A stretch of DNA of 14,977 nucleotides from Candidatus Bathyarchaeota archaeon (GCA_005884605.1 VBBE01000149.1:1-14977); one strand, 5' to 3'. Counted from the stretch's first letter, positions 1 through 7,675 are shown. Notes: generated by a model from the letters alone, not told the origin. Program-made: numbers and translations.

Positions 1-919
1 TGGTTTTTGAGCCGGAGGGAGCCCCGAGAGTCTTGAGTAGCAACCACAATGCGAGGGATGCGCATCTTACTTGTTCGGTCTGTTGTATGAACGACCTTCC
101 GTTAATTCGACCTGTCCTTGTCACAACATGTCGCGAGCCACGGAAACCAAGTTTCTCAAGGTCCCTAGCGACTTCATCTGCACCTCCAGATCTCTCGCAC
201 GCAACAACGAAACATACCGAATACCACCTAGCTGAGGACTGCGAAAGGCAACCATCCGCAAAGGTGGCGCCAAGCAGCCGCGCGATAGGCAATATCTTCT
301 CGTCGTCTAGAAACAAAGGGGCGAGTCCTAAGTCTCGGAGTTTCTCGATCGCGGGGTTGCTAACGGTATAAGGTTGCTTGCCTTCTCCAAGCCAGCGTCT
401 TACTGTTCTGACAGACAGCCCCATTCGAAGGGCTATCTCTGGATAAGATAGTTTCTCACTTCTAAGATTGCATGCCTCATGGTATTCATGTGAATCGTAG
501 CGATACCTGCTATGGGGATGCCTACTTTGCTTGGACCTGAAGGAGTTGAGTGTCGCCCACACATCCTCGATTGTAACGAGAGCTTCGTGCTTGGCATGCA
601 GAAAATCCAATCGCGGCGCTGAATAGACAGCAACCTTGTCGCCTGGGCCCAGCTTTTCAAGTCTTAGCCACCCTCGTTGTGACCAGAATTTGTGATCTGC
701 GGTCGCCCTGATCCTCCTCCCAGAAAGAGTCTTCATTTCAACGCATGAACTTCCGTAGAGCCTTGGTTCAAGCCGATGATACCGGATCACGTGGTGTTCA
801 GTAGGGATTGCTGACGCCTCGGAAAGAGTTACAACTCTTCGTTCGGGCCATGTTCCCTCCAGTTCAGCAATTGGGACGTTCCCCCTGTTCGTTAGGATCT
901 CTGTGTCGGGTGATACGCA
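1..919 (-). mobile_element. Intein with LAGLIDADG-type endonuclease region, inserted in topA (C-terminal end outside window)
   Basis: About 306 intein residues are visible, in frame with the topoisomerase. Block A is CVSPDTEILTNRGNVPIAEL with the splicing Cys1 at 917-919. Block B is GRRIRATADHKFW (about residues 67-79) with the TxxH pair, followed by the usual LxxLGPGDKVAVYS. Residues about 157-177 (SYPEIALRMGLSVRTVRRWL) look like a helix-turn-helix. Residues about 208-226 (ILPIARLLGATFADGCLS) match the first LAGLIDADG/DOD helix of homing endonucleases. A segment rich in LALWLLKTLGAP follows near the edge, as in DOD inteins before the second motif. No stop or frameshift was found. The second endonuclease motif, blocks F and G and the +1 residue are outside the window, so splicing and nuclease competence cannot be judged. 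An inserted free-standing protein is unlikely, because the flanking extein ends exactly at a conserved catalytic motif. Confidence 0.93.
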
Positions 920-1246
920 CGCGTTGATGTAGCGATCTGCGTTTGCTGCAAGGGATCCTATGACCCGAACCCATCGAGCCAATCTCGTCGAGGCTCGATC
1001 AAACAGATGTTTCGCTGCCCAGTGATAGTCCCAGATAGGGTAGGAACGTCTACTTGATCGACCCTTGGAATCGACGCCATAGAGATGTCCAAGGGCCGAG
1101 CAGACGATGAGCTGTCCTTGTTTCGTATGGCATTCGAAATAGGGTACGCCCTGCGATTCTAGTTTTCGAGGGAGGTTTTCCTCGTCGAGTGCTCTTGCGA
1201 CTCGTTGGGCCGCGCTGGGCTTCTCGCACACGATTAGGGTCTTGAT
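1..1246 (-). CDS. topA: DNA topoisomerase IA (archaeal TopA), N-terminal part, intein-interrupted, runs off window
   Basis: Type IA topoisomerases relax negatively supercoiled DNA by single-strand cleavage. Read on the minus strand, one open frame runs from 1246 past the window edge without a stop. Its first 109 residues are a TOPRIM domain: IKTLIVCEKPSAAQRVARAL with the catalytic Glu, then CSALGHLYGVDSKG, a YPIWDYHW segment, and LAANADRYINA just before the expected CDxDxEG acidic motif. There an intein begins (Cys codon 917-919). The acidic motif, the active-site Tyr and the rest lie outside. The start is odd: the reading that fits the family (MKTLIVCEKP) puts ATC at 1244-1246, immediately after the upstream stop TAA and 7 bases after a strong Shine-Dalgarno GAGGTG (1254-1259). 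GTG at 1229-1231 is the only nearby canonical start but would remove most of the first strand. Likely co-translated with the upstream zinc protein. Confidence 0.93.
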   Translation of the reverse strand, partial: MKTLIVCEKPSAAQRVARALDEENLPRKLESQGVPYFECHTKQGQLIVCSALGHLYGVDSKGRSSRRSYPIWDYHWAAKHLFDRASTRLARWVRVIGSLAANADRYINACVSPDTEILTNRGNVPIAELEGTWPERRVVTLSEASAIPTEHHVIRYHRLEPRLYGSSCVEMKTLSGRRIRATADHKFWSQRGWLRLEKLGPGDKVAVYSAPRLDFLHAKHEALVTIEDVWATLNSFRSKQSRHPHSRYRYDSHEYHEACNLRSEKLSYPEIALRMGLSVRTVRRWLGEGKQPYTVSNPAIEKLRDLGLAPLFLDDEKILPIARLLGATFADGCLSQSSARWYSVCFVVACERSGGADEVARDLEKLGFRGSRHVVTRTGRINGRSFIQQTEQVRCASLALWLLLKTLGAPSGSKT

Positions 1247-1480
1247 TTATTTCCACCTCTCGGGGTTGCGAATAAGGAATTGCGTCATTTCTCTGGCGCG
1301 ATCGCCAGTTTCATGCAGTGCAAGTAGCCGTTTGAGAAAACCTTTCGTCGTCAGGTTGCCGTAGGCGGCGGACCAGACGGGGTAGGCATCCTTGACCTTG
1401 TGGTAAACCTCCGAGTGATTGGCGCAAAGGCCCAAAATGCCATCTACAATTTTCATTCCACAGACAGCGCACTGATCCAA
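1247..1480 (-). CDS. Small zinc-ribbon-like protein of unknown function, upstream of topA
   Basis: A 77-residue protein read from a TTG start. Residues 4-22 hold a Cys/His cluster, C-x2-C-x11-C-x2-H (CAVCG then CANH), which suggests one bound zinc. The remainder is predicted helical, with a basic amphipathic stretch (TTKGFLKRLLALHETGDRAREM) and a C-terminal NPERWK. I recall similar short archaeal zinc proteins but no assigned function. The stop TAA (1247-1249) abuts the first topA codon in the same reading frame, so the two are either one transcript with coupled translation or remnants of a fused protein. A purine-rich GGGAGAG lies just upstream of the TTG. The role is unknown; being so close to topA suggests, but does not show, a DNA-related function. 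Confidence 0.75.
   Translation of the reverse strand: MDQCAVCGMKIVDGILGLCANHSEVYHKVKDAYPVWSAAYGNLTTKGFLKRLLALHETGDRAREMTQFLIRNPERWK
1254..1259 (-). promoter_or_regulatory. Shine-Dalgarno site positioned for an ATC start of topA
   Basis: GAGGTG on the minus strand, inside the last codons of the upstream zinc-protein gene, is complementary to the usual archaeal 16S 3' end. Seven bases separate it from ATC at 1244-1246, ideal spacing, against 22 bases to the GTG at 1229-1231. It is the main argument for the upstream, non-canonical topA start and for translational coupling of the two genes. Confidence 0.6.
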
Positions 1481-1630
1481 ATCCTATCTCTCCCTTCTCG
1501 CGATACCTTTACCATCAGAGCCTGGTCATTCGAGACTGAGTCACGCAATGTTTGCCTATAGATGTGAGTCATCATCAAACGTGCTAGCAATCGCTTCTGA
1601 GGCAAACTGTTTTAACTGTATTACCGTAAA
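1481..1630. promoter_or_regulatory. Divergent intergenic region between the topA operon and apgM
   Basis: These 150 bases separate two divergent genes. On the plus strand a TTTTAAC element (about 1610-1616) is a weak TATA candidate. It is too close to the ATG at 1631 for a leaderless message but would suit the alternative TTG start at 1655. There is no Shine-Dalgarno before the ATG. No clear TATA box was found for the minus-strand operon and no repeat or RNA gene was seen. Confidence 0.35.
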
Positions 1631-2902
1631 ATGGTTCGCTGGAAGTTTAACCCATTGGCAGACAAAAGAGCCGTATTGCTAATCGTCGACGGAATGGCTG
1701 ACCGGCCCCTGATCGATCATGACTACAAGACACCTCTGGAATACGCTAACACTCCGAACATGGACAGATTGGCCAAAGGAGGCCTTGTCGGTCAACTTGA
1801 CCCGATATCTCCCGGTGTACGTGCGGGAAGCGATGTTGCAAATCTCGCTTTGCTGGGATACGATCCAGCGAAATACTACACGGGAAGGGGTGCGCTAGAG
1901 GCGATGGGTGCTGGAATAGAGCTTCGACCAGGCGATGTCGCGTTTCGATGCAACTTCGCCACAGTTGATGATGGCTTCCGTGTAGAAGATAGACGCGCAG
2001 GACGAATCAGAAAGGGCACCTCGAAACTTGCCAAGGTGGTTGACGCGATCAAGATCGATGGGGTACCTGGCGTCAGGACTATTTTCAAAGCCACAGTTGA
2101 TCACAGAGCAGTCCTAGTATTGCGGGGCGAGAAGCTGTCGAGAATGGTGTCCGATGTGGACCCGAAAGAGGAAGGTGCTAAGATAGCGATTTCAAAAGCG
2201 CTGGACGGAAGCGAGGAAGCAAAACGAACATCCCTCGCGGTTAATGAATTCGTCAAGAGGTCACATGAGGTGTTGCGGGAACATCCGTTGAATCAGGAAC
2301 GAGCGAACGATGGTGAAAGGGCGGCTAACATTGTTCTAACAAGGGGAGCGGGAACAATTCCCAACCTTCCAAGCTTCAAGTCAATGTTCGACCTCCGAGC
2401 AACCTGCATCTCAGGAACCCCAATGGTCCAAGGAATAGCGATGGCCGCAGGAATGGAGGTGATGGATATCAAGGGTGCAACTGGCGGGATTAAGACAGAT
2501 TACGAAGCAAAAGCAAAGGCAGTTATCGAGGGAAGCAAGGACAAGAACTTTGTTCTCGTCCACGTAAAGGCGCCCGATATCGCGGGACATGACGGCGATT
2601 TCAAAGGCAAGGTCAGAACCTTGGAAGAAGTGGACACGCTTGTCGGTCACATCATCGATGAAGTCGATATCGGACTTAACTATGTCGCGCTGACAGCCGA
2701 TCATGCCACCCCTGTCGGGTATGGAGCCCATACCGGCGACCCCGTCCCGGTGATAATAGGTGGCCCGGACGTCCCTGCAAGTCGCGTTCTCAAGCTCAGC
2801 GAGGCGTCAGCAGCTAGGGGAAACCTTGGAAGGATACGCGGACTTGACCTGATGCCAATAATCACGGACCTCGTGGGGCGAAGCCGACTCTACGGCTCCT
2901 AA
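1631..2902 (+). CDS. apgM: 2,3-bisphosphoglycerate-independent phosphoglycerate mutase, archaeal type
   Basis: Interconverts 3- and 2-phosphoglycerate in glycolysis and gluconeogenesis, a metal enzyme of the alkaline phosphatase superfamily. The 423 residues agree with the archaeal family length. Metal and catalytic signatures are visible: LLIVDGMADRP (D20), the GSDVANLALLGYDP segment with nucleophile Ser67, VHVKAPDIAGHDGD (D316, H320), and LTADHATP (D357, H358) with GAHTGDPVP (H367). Residues about 90-240 form the inserted phosphotransferase lid domain. The ATG at 1631 gives a short extension (MVRWKFNPLA) ahead of the first strand; TTG at 1655 is a plausible later start. The gene converges on the RNA methyltransferase with 55 bases between stops. 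It is apparently monocistronic. Confidence 0.96.
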   Translation: MVRWKFNPLADKRAVLLIVDGMADRPLIDHDYKTPLEYANTPNMDRLAKGGLVGQLDPISPGVRAGSDVANLALLGYDPAKYYTGRGALEAMGAGIELRPGDVAFRCNFATVDDGFRVEDRRAGRIRKGTSKLAKVVDAIKIDGVPGVRTIFKATVDHRAVLVLRGEKLSRMVSDVDPKEEGAKIAISKALDGSEEAKRTSLAVNEFVKRSHEVLREHPLNQERANDGERAANIVLTRGAGTIPNLPSFKSMFDLRATCISGTPMVQGIAMAAGMEVMDIKGATGGIKTDYEAKAKAVIEGSKDKNFVLVHVKAPDIAGHDGDFKGKVRTLEEVDTLVGHIIDEVDIGLNYVALTADHATPVGYGAHTGDPVPVIIGGPDVPASRVLKLSEASAARGNLGRIRGLDLMPIITDLVGRSRLYGS

Positions 2903-2957
2903 ACAGCCTATCAAGCTACTTTCCTCAACTCTCCGAATCTCGAATCGCGGACTCGCA

Positions 2958-4283
2958 TTATGCCTGAGCAATACGTTCGAGTCTAGCGATGAAATAACCT
3001 GCAGTTCTATCCCTATGAGGATAGAAGCGTCGACAATTACTTTGGCCGCGGAGTCCTGGGGAACCGTACTCTTCCAAGATCGGACGGGTCTCGAAGTCGG
3101 CATGCGCAGATAGAAACCTCGAAAGTACAAATTCGTTCTCTTCGAGTGTGAGACTGCAAGTGCAGTATAGGATGCGGCCTCCTGGACGCGCGTACCTTGC
3201 AGACTCTTCGAGCATGCTAAATTGGAGGAGTGAGAACTTTTGAACGAGCTTTGGAGAAAGGTGCCATTTCATCCGCGGGTTTCGATCTAGAATGCCTGTT
3301 CCGGTGCAGGGGGGGTCGACAATCACAAGGTCGAATTGTTGGGCGAGGCCTAGGTTTGACGCGTCTCCGATTAGAGGGGAGGCTATCTTTACTCCGAGTC
3401 TTCCCGTTTCCGTCCTCCACGACGCCATCCTAGTCCTAGAATAGTCGACCGAAGTGATTCGTCCTCGATTCTTCATCATCTGAGCCAGAGTCGCTGTCTT
3501 GCCACCGGGCGCGGCGCAGAGATCCAGCACGTTCTCCCCAGGTGTGGGGTCTGCAGCCTTGACTGATAGATAGGAGGCAAAGTCTTGCACTTGGAAGAGG
3601 CCTATCTCGAAATACTTCGCAAGGACCGAGGGTGACCCCGTCAGTAAGTGAGTGCCAGAATCAGCCTCGACCAGCTGACCCGAGTATTTTCTCAATTCAA
3701 GCGGAAGGCCAATTCGACCACGATTTCTCAGCGAGTTAACGCGAACGTATCGAGGACGCGCAGGTGGAGAAAGGATCTTGAGACCAGTTTCTCTACCGAA
3801 GTGGTAGAAGCAATACGAGACCCACCATGGCGGATTGTGGGTATCAAGGCCCACCCGCTCCGTCTCGGTCATATCACTCGGATTGTCGAGAGGCGCGCGT
3901 GCTATGAGGAACCCAAGTAACTGTTCGAGCTTCGGACTTTCACGCTCGGATGATATTCTTCTTAATGCCCGAACGAAATCGGCCTTTTCATCAATATCGT
4001 TCGGGAGCATGAGATAGGCGGTGAGGTGGAAGAGAGCGAGGCTCGTTCTATCAAATTTCTCGCCTGGAAAAATCGTCAGAACTGCTCTGTTCAGAGCGTC
4101 AAGTCTCGAAACCGTGTCAATGACCAGTTTAAGCGCTGAAGATTTCTCGTGTCGGAGTGGAGGATCGGCAGAAGCGATTCTTGAGACTGCGGATCTTTCA
4201 CTCCTTCCCTCTGATACAAGAAGCAGAGCTTCTCGCGCCAGTCGCAGCCTCTCCACCAGTTTCGAGTCGGGCATTTCTTGCAT
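2958..4283 (-). CDS. NusB/Nop2/Sun-type RNA cytosine-C5 methyltransferase
   Basis: An S-adenosylmethionine-dependent m5C methyltransferase acting on rRNA or tRNA. Numbering follows the longest frame (ATG at 4334, 458 residues). An N-terminal helical NusB-like region (about 25-150) precedes a RsmB/Nop2-type catalytic domain. Motif I is VLDLCAAPGGKTATLAQMM (269-287). Motif IV is VDPPCTGTGILDRNP with Cys343. Motif VI is LYCTCSLTLEENE with catalytic Cys393. The family ending RFYPHRDRTAGYFIARL is present. I use ATG 4283 (441 residues): it lies about 25 bases from a CTTAT element on the minus strand and avoids overlapping the polB start. ATG 4274 is also possible. The architecture is that of bacterial RsmB, but the exact target (16S, 23S or tRNA) cannot be told. 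Divergent from polB, convergent with apgM. Confidence 0.93.
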   Translation of the reverse strand: MQEMPDSKLVERLRLAREALLLVSEGRSERSAVSRIASADPPLRHEKSSALKLVIDTVSRLDALNRAVLTIFPGEKFDRTSLALFHLTAYLMLPNDIDEKADFVRALRRISSERESPKLEQLLGFLIARAPLDNPSDMTETERVGLDTHNPPWWVSYCFYHFGRETGLKILSPPARPRYVRVNSLRNRGRIGLPLELRKYSGQLVEADSGTHLLTGSPSVLAKYFEIGLFQVQDFASYLSVKAADPTPGENVLDLCAAPGGKTATLAQMMKNRGRITSVDYSRTRMASWRTETGRLGVKIASPLIGDASNLGLAQQFDLVIVDPPCTGTGILDRNPRMKWHLSPKLVQKFSLLQFSMLEESARYARPGGRILYCTCSLTLEENEFVLSRFLSAHADFETRPILEEYGSPGLRGQSNCRRFYPHRDRTAGYFIARLERIAQA

Positions 4284-4296
4284 CCTTACGGGGAAC

Positions 4297-4311
4297 CTTT
4301 TTACCGATAAG
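4297..4311. promoter_or_regulatory. Overlapping divergent TATA-like elements for polB and the RNA methyltransferase
   Basis: On the plus strand CTTTTTA (4297-4303) lies about 33-36 bases before the polB ATGs. On the minus strand CTTAT (4311-4307) lies about 25 bases before ATG 4283 of the methyltransferase. Both distances fit archaeal TATA boxes feeding leaderless or nearly leaderless messages. Neither gene has a clear Shine-Dalgarno site. Confidence 0.4.
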
Positions 4312-4335
4312 CCCTTCCGGCCTTGGCTCCGCATG

Positions 4336-6918
4336 ATGTCCAGCCTTGACCAATACCTAACAAAGCCTCAACCTGAGACACCGAAGCCCAAGGCTCTGAC
4401 GAAGCCCCAGCTTGTGTTCAAGCCTGAGACACCAAAGGAGATGGCTCAGTCATATTTTGTCGGGGCTGGGTATGACGGTGAGAGAAGAGCAGTATACCTC
4501 AAACTCTACGATCCTCAAACCGAGAAGATACAATTCTGGTACGATAATACAGGCCACACACCCTACTGCCTATCCAAAGACACGTCTGACAACCTGAAGA
4601 AAAGCAAGGAACTGATGAGTCATCCGGGACTCTTAGGACTCGAGCCTGCGAGACGTTTTGACGCCCTTGAAGGCAGGGATATCCCCGTGACTATCGTGCT
4701 TGCGAAAGACCCGCTTTCCATAGGCGGACGACCCAGCGGATGCATCAGAGACATAATTACCGCTTGGGAGGCTGACATTAGGTACGTCGAGAACTACATC
4801 TACGACAGACATCTTGAGCCCGGAATGTCCTACAACATCCATCAAGGCGATCTAAAGCCAGGGACGTCAGCACAACTTCCCGCTGTCAAAGAAGCGATCG
4901 AAGAAAAGGACGAAGACTACCGTAAACTAATGGAAAGATGGCTACGCCTCCTCGAATATCCCGTTCCAAACTTCAGACGGGTAGCACTCGACATCGAAGT
5001 CTACTCCCCGATAGAAACGAGGGTCCCCGACCCCACAGCTGCAGAGTACAAGGTCACATGTGCAAGCCTCTGCGGGTCAGACGACTCAAAGAGGGTGCTC
5101 CTCCTCAAACAAAATGGCACAGAAACCGTCGAACTTCCCGGAATAGAAGTTGAGGTGTACGATTCTGAACCGGAACTTGTGTCAGCAATATTCAAAACTC
5201 TGAACGAGTATCCGTTCGTCCTGACTTTCAACGGAGACGATTTTGACCTCCGATACTTGTTCCATCGAGCGCTAAACCATCTCGGCTTCTACAGAGACCA
5301 GATCCCCATAGAGCTAGGAAGAGAATCGGCCACCGTCAAATACGGAGTACACCTGGACCTTTACAAGTTCTTCTTCAACAGATCCATCCAAGTCTACGCC
5401 TTTAGCAATAGATACAGAGAAGTTACACTAGATGCTGTTTCCGAGGCGCTTCTCGAAACAGGTAAGCTGGACATTTCCGCGCCCGTATCAAGATTGAGCC
5501 CAACAGAACTCGCGGCATATTGCTACCAAGACGCTGAGCTCGTCATGAATCTGACGAGTTTCGATGGAGAGGTCGTTATGAAACTGATCACCGCGCTCTC
5601 TCGAATAAGTTTTCTCCCGATGGAGGACATGGCCCGCCAGGGTGTCTCGGGCTGGATCAGAAGTATGCTGTTCCGCGAACATCGTTCTCGAGGTTTCCTC
5701 ATTCCACGATCGGAGGAGATCACCGCCAAGAAAGGATCGACTAGCACGACCGCGGTAATCAAAGGCAAAAAGTACAAAGGTGGAATGGTCGTCGATCCTG
5801 TTCCAGGTGTCCACTTCGATGTTGCCGTGCTGGATTTTGCCTCGCTATACCCATCCATAATCAAGACGTGGAACCTCGGCTACGAGACGATTCTTTGTGG
5901 ACACGCTGACTGTCGAACCAACAAGATCCCCGACACAGACCATTGGGTCTGTAGACACAGAAAGGCAATGGAAAGTCAACTAGTAGGGTCCCTTCGGGAT
6001 CTCAGAATACACTGGTACAAACCCAGATCCAAAGACAAGGGACTCTCGCCGGAGAAACTCACTTGGTATCAGGTCGTGCAGAACGCTCTGAAAGTAGTGC
6101 TGAACGCGAGCTACGGGGTCTTCGGCTCAGACAGGTTCTCGCTCTACTGTCCTCCCCTCGCAGAGTCAACAGCCGCTGTCGGAAGATACGCGATAACAAA
6201 CACGATTCAAGAAGCGAAACGACTAGGAATTGAGGTGTTCTACGGAGACACAGACTCACTATTCCTGGGCACTCCAGCTCGGGAGAAACTTGACGAGCTA
6301 ATACGATGGTCCAAAAAGGAGCTCGGGATGGAGCTAGAGGTTGACAAGAATTACCGGTACGTTGCTCTCAGCCTCAGAAAGAAAAACTACCTCGGAGTTC
6401 ACGCCGACAACAAAGTTGACATCAAGGGACTCACCGGTAAGAAGAGACACATCCCAGAGTTTCTCAAGAACACTTTCAATCAACTAGTGGGGATTCTCGG
6501 TCAGGTTAAAACGCCAACCGATTTCGACGCGGCGAGGGCCCAGATCAAGGATCTTGTGCAAGATTCGTACAGCAAGTTGCGAAACCGGAAATATTCCTTG
6601 GATGACTTGGCGTTTAACATGATGATCGGAAAATCCGTCTCCAGCTACACGAAAACGACTCCGCAGCACGTCAAAGCGGCACAGCAATTGAGCAACAAGG
6701 GCGGAGACGTTAGAGCCGGCGACCTAGTCAGCTTCGTAAAAGTCACGACCGGGAGCGGGGTCAAGCCGGTTCAACTGGCAAGCATTTACGAGATTGACGT
6801 GGAAAAATACAACGAATACATCCGCTCAACCTTCGAGCAGGTCCTAGACGCAGTGGGCCTAGATTACGAAGAACTCACGGGTGCGAAGAAGCTGACCTCC
6901 TTCTTCTCCGGAGGTTAG
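4336..6918 (+). CDS. polB: Family-B replicative DNA polymerase (PolB)
   Basis: Processive DNA polymerase with 3'-5' proofreading, 860 residues from ATG 4336 (ATG 4333 adds one Met). Exonuclease motifs are complete: ExoI VALDIEVY (D219, E221), ExoII LTFNGDDFDLRYLF (N299, D304), ExoIII YCYQD (Y395, D399). Polymerase motifs are complete: A, LDFASLYPSI (D500); B, KVVLNASYGVFG (K586, N590, Y593); C, FYGDTDSLF (D638, D640). Between A and B a CGHADC plus WVCRHRK segment (C521, C526, C539, H541) could bind zinc. The C-terminus, AKKLTSFFSGG, resembles a PCNA-interacting peptide. The frame is open upstream to 4021, but that part is antisense to the methyltransferase and is not polymerase-like. No intein is present in motifs A, B or C. 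cofE follows 7 bases after the stop. Confidence 0.97.
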   Translation: MSSLDQYLTKPQPETPKPKALTKPQLVFKPETPKEMAQSYFVGAGYDGERRAVYLKLYDPQTEKIQFWYDNTGHTPYCLSKDTSDNLKKSKELMSHPGLLGLEPARRFDALEGRDIPVTIVLAKDPLSIGGRPSGCIRDIITAWEADIRYVENYIYDRHLEPGMSYNIHQGDLKPGTSAQLPAVKEAIEEKDEDYRKLMERWLRLLEYPVPNFRRVALDIEVYSPIETRVPDPTAAEYKVTCASLCGSDDSKRVLLLKQNGTETVELPGIEVEVYDSEPELVSAIFKTLNEYPFVLTFNGDDFDLRYLFHRALNHLGFYRDQIPIELGRESATVKYGVHLDLYKFFFNRSIQVYAFSNRYREVTLDAVSEALLETGKLDISAPVSRLSPTELAAYCYQDAELVMNLTSFDGEVVMKLITALSRISFLPMEDMARQGVSGWIRSMLFREHRSRGFLIPRSEEITAKKGSTSTTAVIKGKKYKGGMVVDPVPGVHFDVAVLDFASLYPSIIKTWNLGYETILCGHADCRTNKIPDTDHWVCRHRKAMESQLVGSLRDLRIHWYKPRSKDKGLSPEKLTWYQVVQNALKVVLNASYGVFGSDRFSLYCPPLAESTAAVGRYAITNTIQEAKRLGIEVFYGDTDSLFLGTPAREKLDELIRWSKKELGMELEVDKNYRYVALSLRKKNYLGVHADNKVDIKGLTGKKRHIPEFLKNTFNQLVGILGQVKTPTDFDAARAQIKDLVQDSYSKLRNRKYSLDDLAFNMMIGKSVSSYTKTTPQHVKAAQQLSNKGGDVRAGDLVSFVKVTTGSGVKPVQLASIYEIDVEKYNEYIRSTFEQVLDAVGLDYEELTGAKKLTSFFSGG

Positions 6919-6925
6919 CATCGTT

Positions 6926-7675
6926 TTGCTCAGCATAATTCCCGTTAAAGGGATCCCAAACATTGAGTCGGGCGATAATCTTGGCGAGATCATTGTCGCC
7001 AGCCTGAAGGATCAGGGGGAGGAATTTCAAGAAGGTGATGTCACAATTGTTTCTCAGAAAGTTGTATCAAAAGCAGAAGGCCGAGTCGTAAACCTCTCTA
7101 AAGTAACGCCCTCTCTTTTCGCATCCTTCGTTGCAAAGGAGGCAGGCAAGGACCCGCGCCAGGTAGAAGTTATCCTACGAGAAACTCGAAAGATCATTAG
7201 GATGAAGGCTGGACACTTAATCACCGAAACAAGGCACGGATTCATCTGCGCGAACGCTGGTGTTGACGCTTCGAACGTCGCAAAGGGGAAAGATACCCTT
7301 ACACTCCTACCATTGAATCCCGACGCTTCCGCCGACCGCATCGGCAAGACAATCCGAAAACTCACTGGAAAAACAATACCCGTGATCATAACTGACACCT
7401 TTGGCCGGGCATGGAGAATGGGGCAGGTCAACTTCGCCATAGGAATCTCAGGAATGAAACCAATCCACGACTATAGAGGAACCCGGGACATGTACCAACA
7501 CACGCTCCATGTGACCGAGATTGCCATCGCGGACGAGCTTGCCTCCGCTGGAGAACTGGTCATGAACAAAGCAGACAAGATCCCAGCCGCTCTAGTTAGA
7601 GGATACAAGATCAAACGAGGTAAAGGCACGGGTAAGGACCTTCTGAGACCAGAAGAAATGGACCTGTTCAGGTAA
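6926..7675 (+). CDS. cofE: Coenzyme F420-0:L-glutamate ligase
   Basis: Adds glutamate, using GTP, to F420-0 to give F420-1 and F420-2, the tail of the deazaflavin hydride carrier. The 249-residue length matches stand-alone archaeal CofE. Conserved stretches are VSQKVVSKAEGR (42-53), the GFICANAGVDASN loop (105-117), IITDTFGRAWRMGQVNFAIG (residues 154-173) with metal- and nucleotide-binding residues, and IADELASAGELVM (201-213). The start is TTG, preceded at 11 bases by GGAGG (6910-6914), which lies in the last codons of polB, so translation is probably coupled to polB. No other F420 genes are in view. CofE implies the host makes F420. Confidence 0.95.
   Translation: MLSIIPVKGIPNIESGDNLGEIIVASLKDQGEEFQEGDVTIVSQKVVSKAEGRVVNLSKVTPSLFASFVAKEAGKDPRQVEVILRETRKIIRMKAGHLITETRHGFICANAGVDASNVAKGKDTLTLLPLNPDASADRIGKTIRKLTGKTIPVIITDTFGRAWRMGQVNFAIGISGMKPIHDYRGTRDMYQHTLHVTEIAIADELASAGELVMNKADKIPAALVRGYKIKRGKGTGKDLLRPEEMDLFR

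Noticed and set aside
33..371. 112-residue plus-strand open frame at the left end
   Set aside because: Antisense to the intein, which has clear motifs in the opposite strand; composition is low-quality and no family is recognisable.
433..1256. Short minus-strand frames (for example 433-660 and 1050-1256)
   Set aside because: They are in a different frame from the continuous topoisomerase/intein reading, which contains all recognisable motifs.
4021..4332. 105-residue N-terminal extension of PolB
   Set aside because: It is entirely antisense to the methyltransferase N-terminus and not polymerase-like; polymerase homology and the TATA spacing point to ATG 4333/4336.
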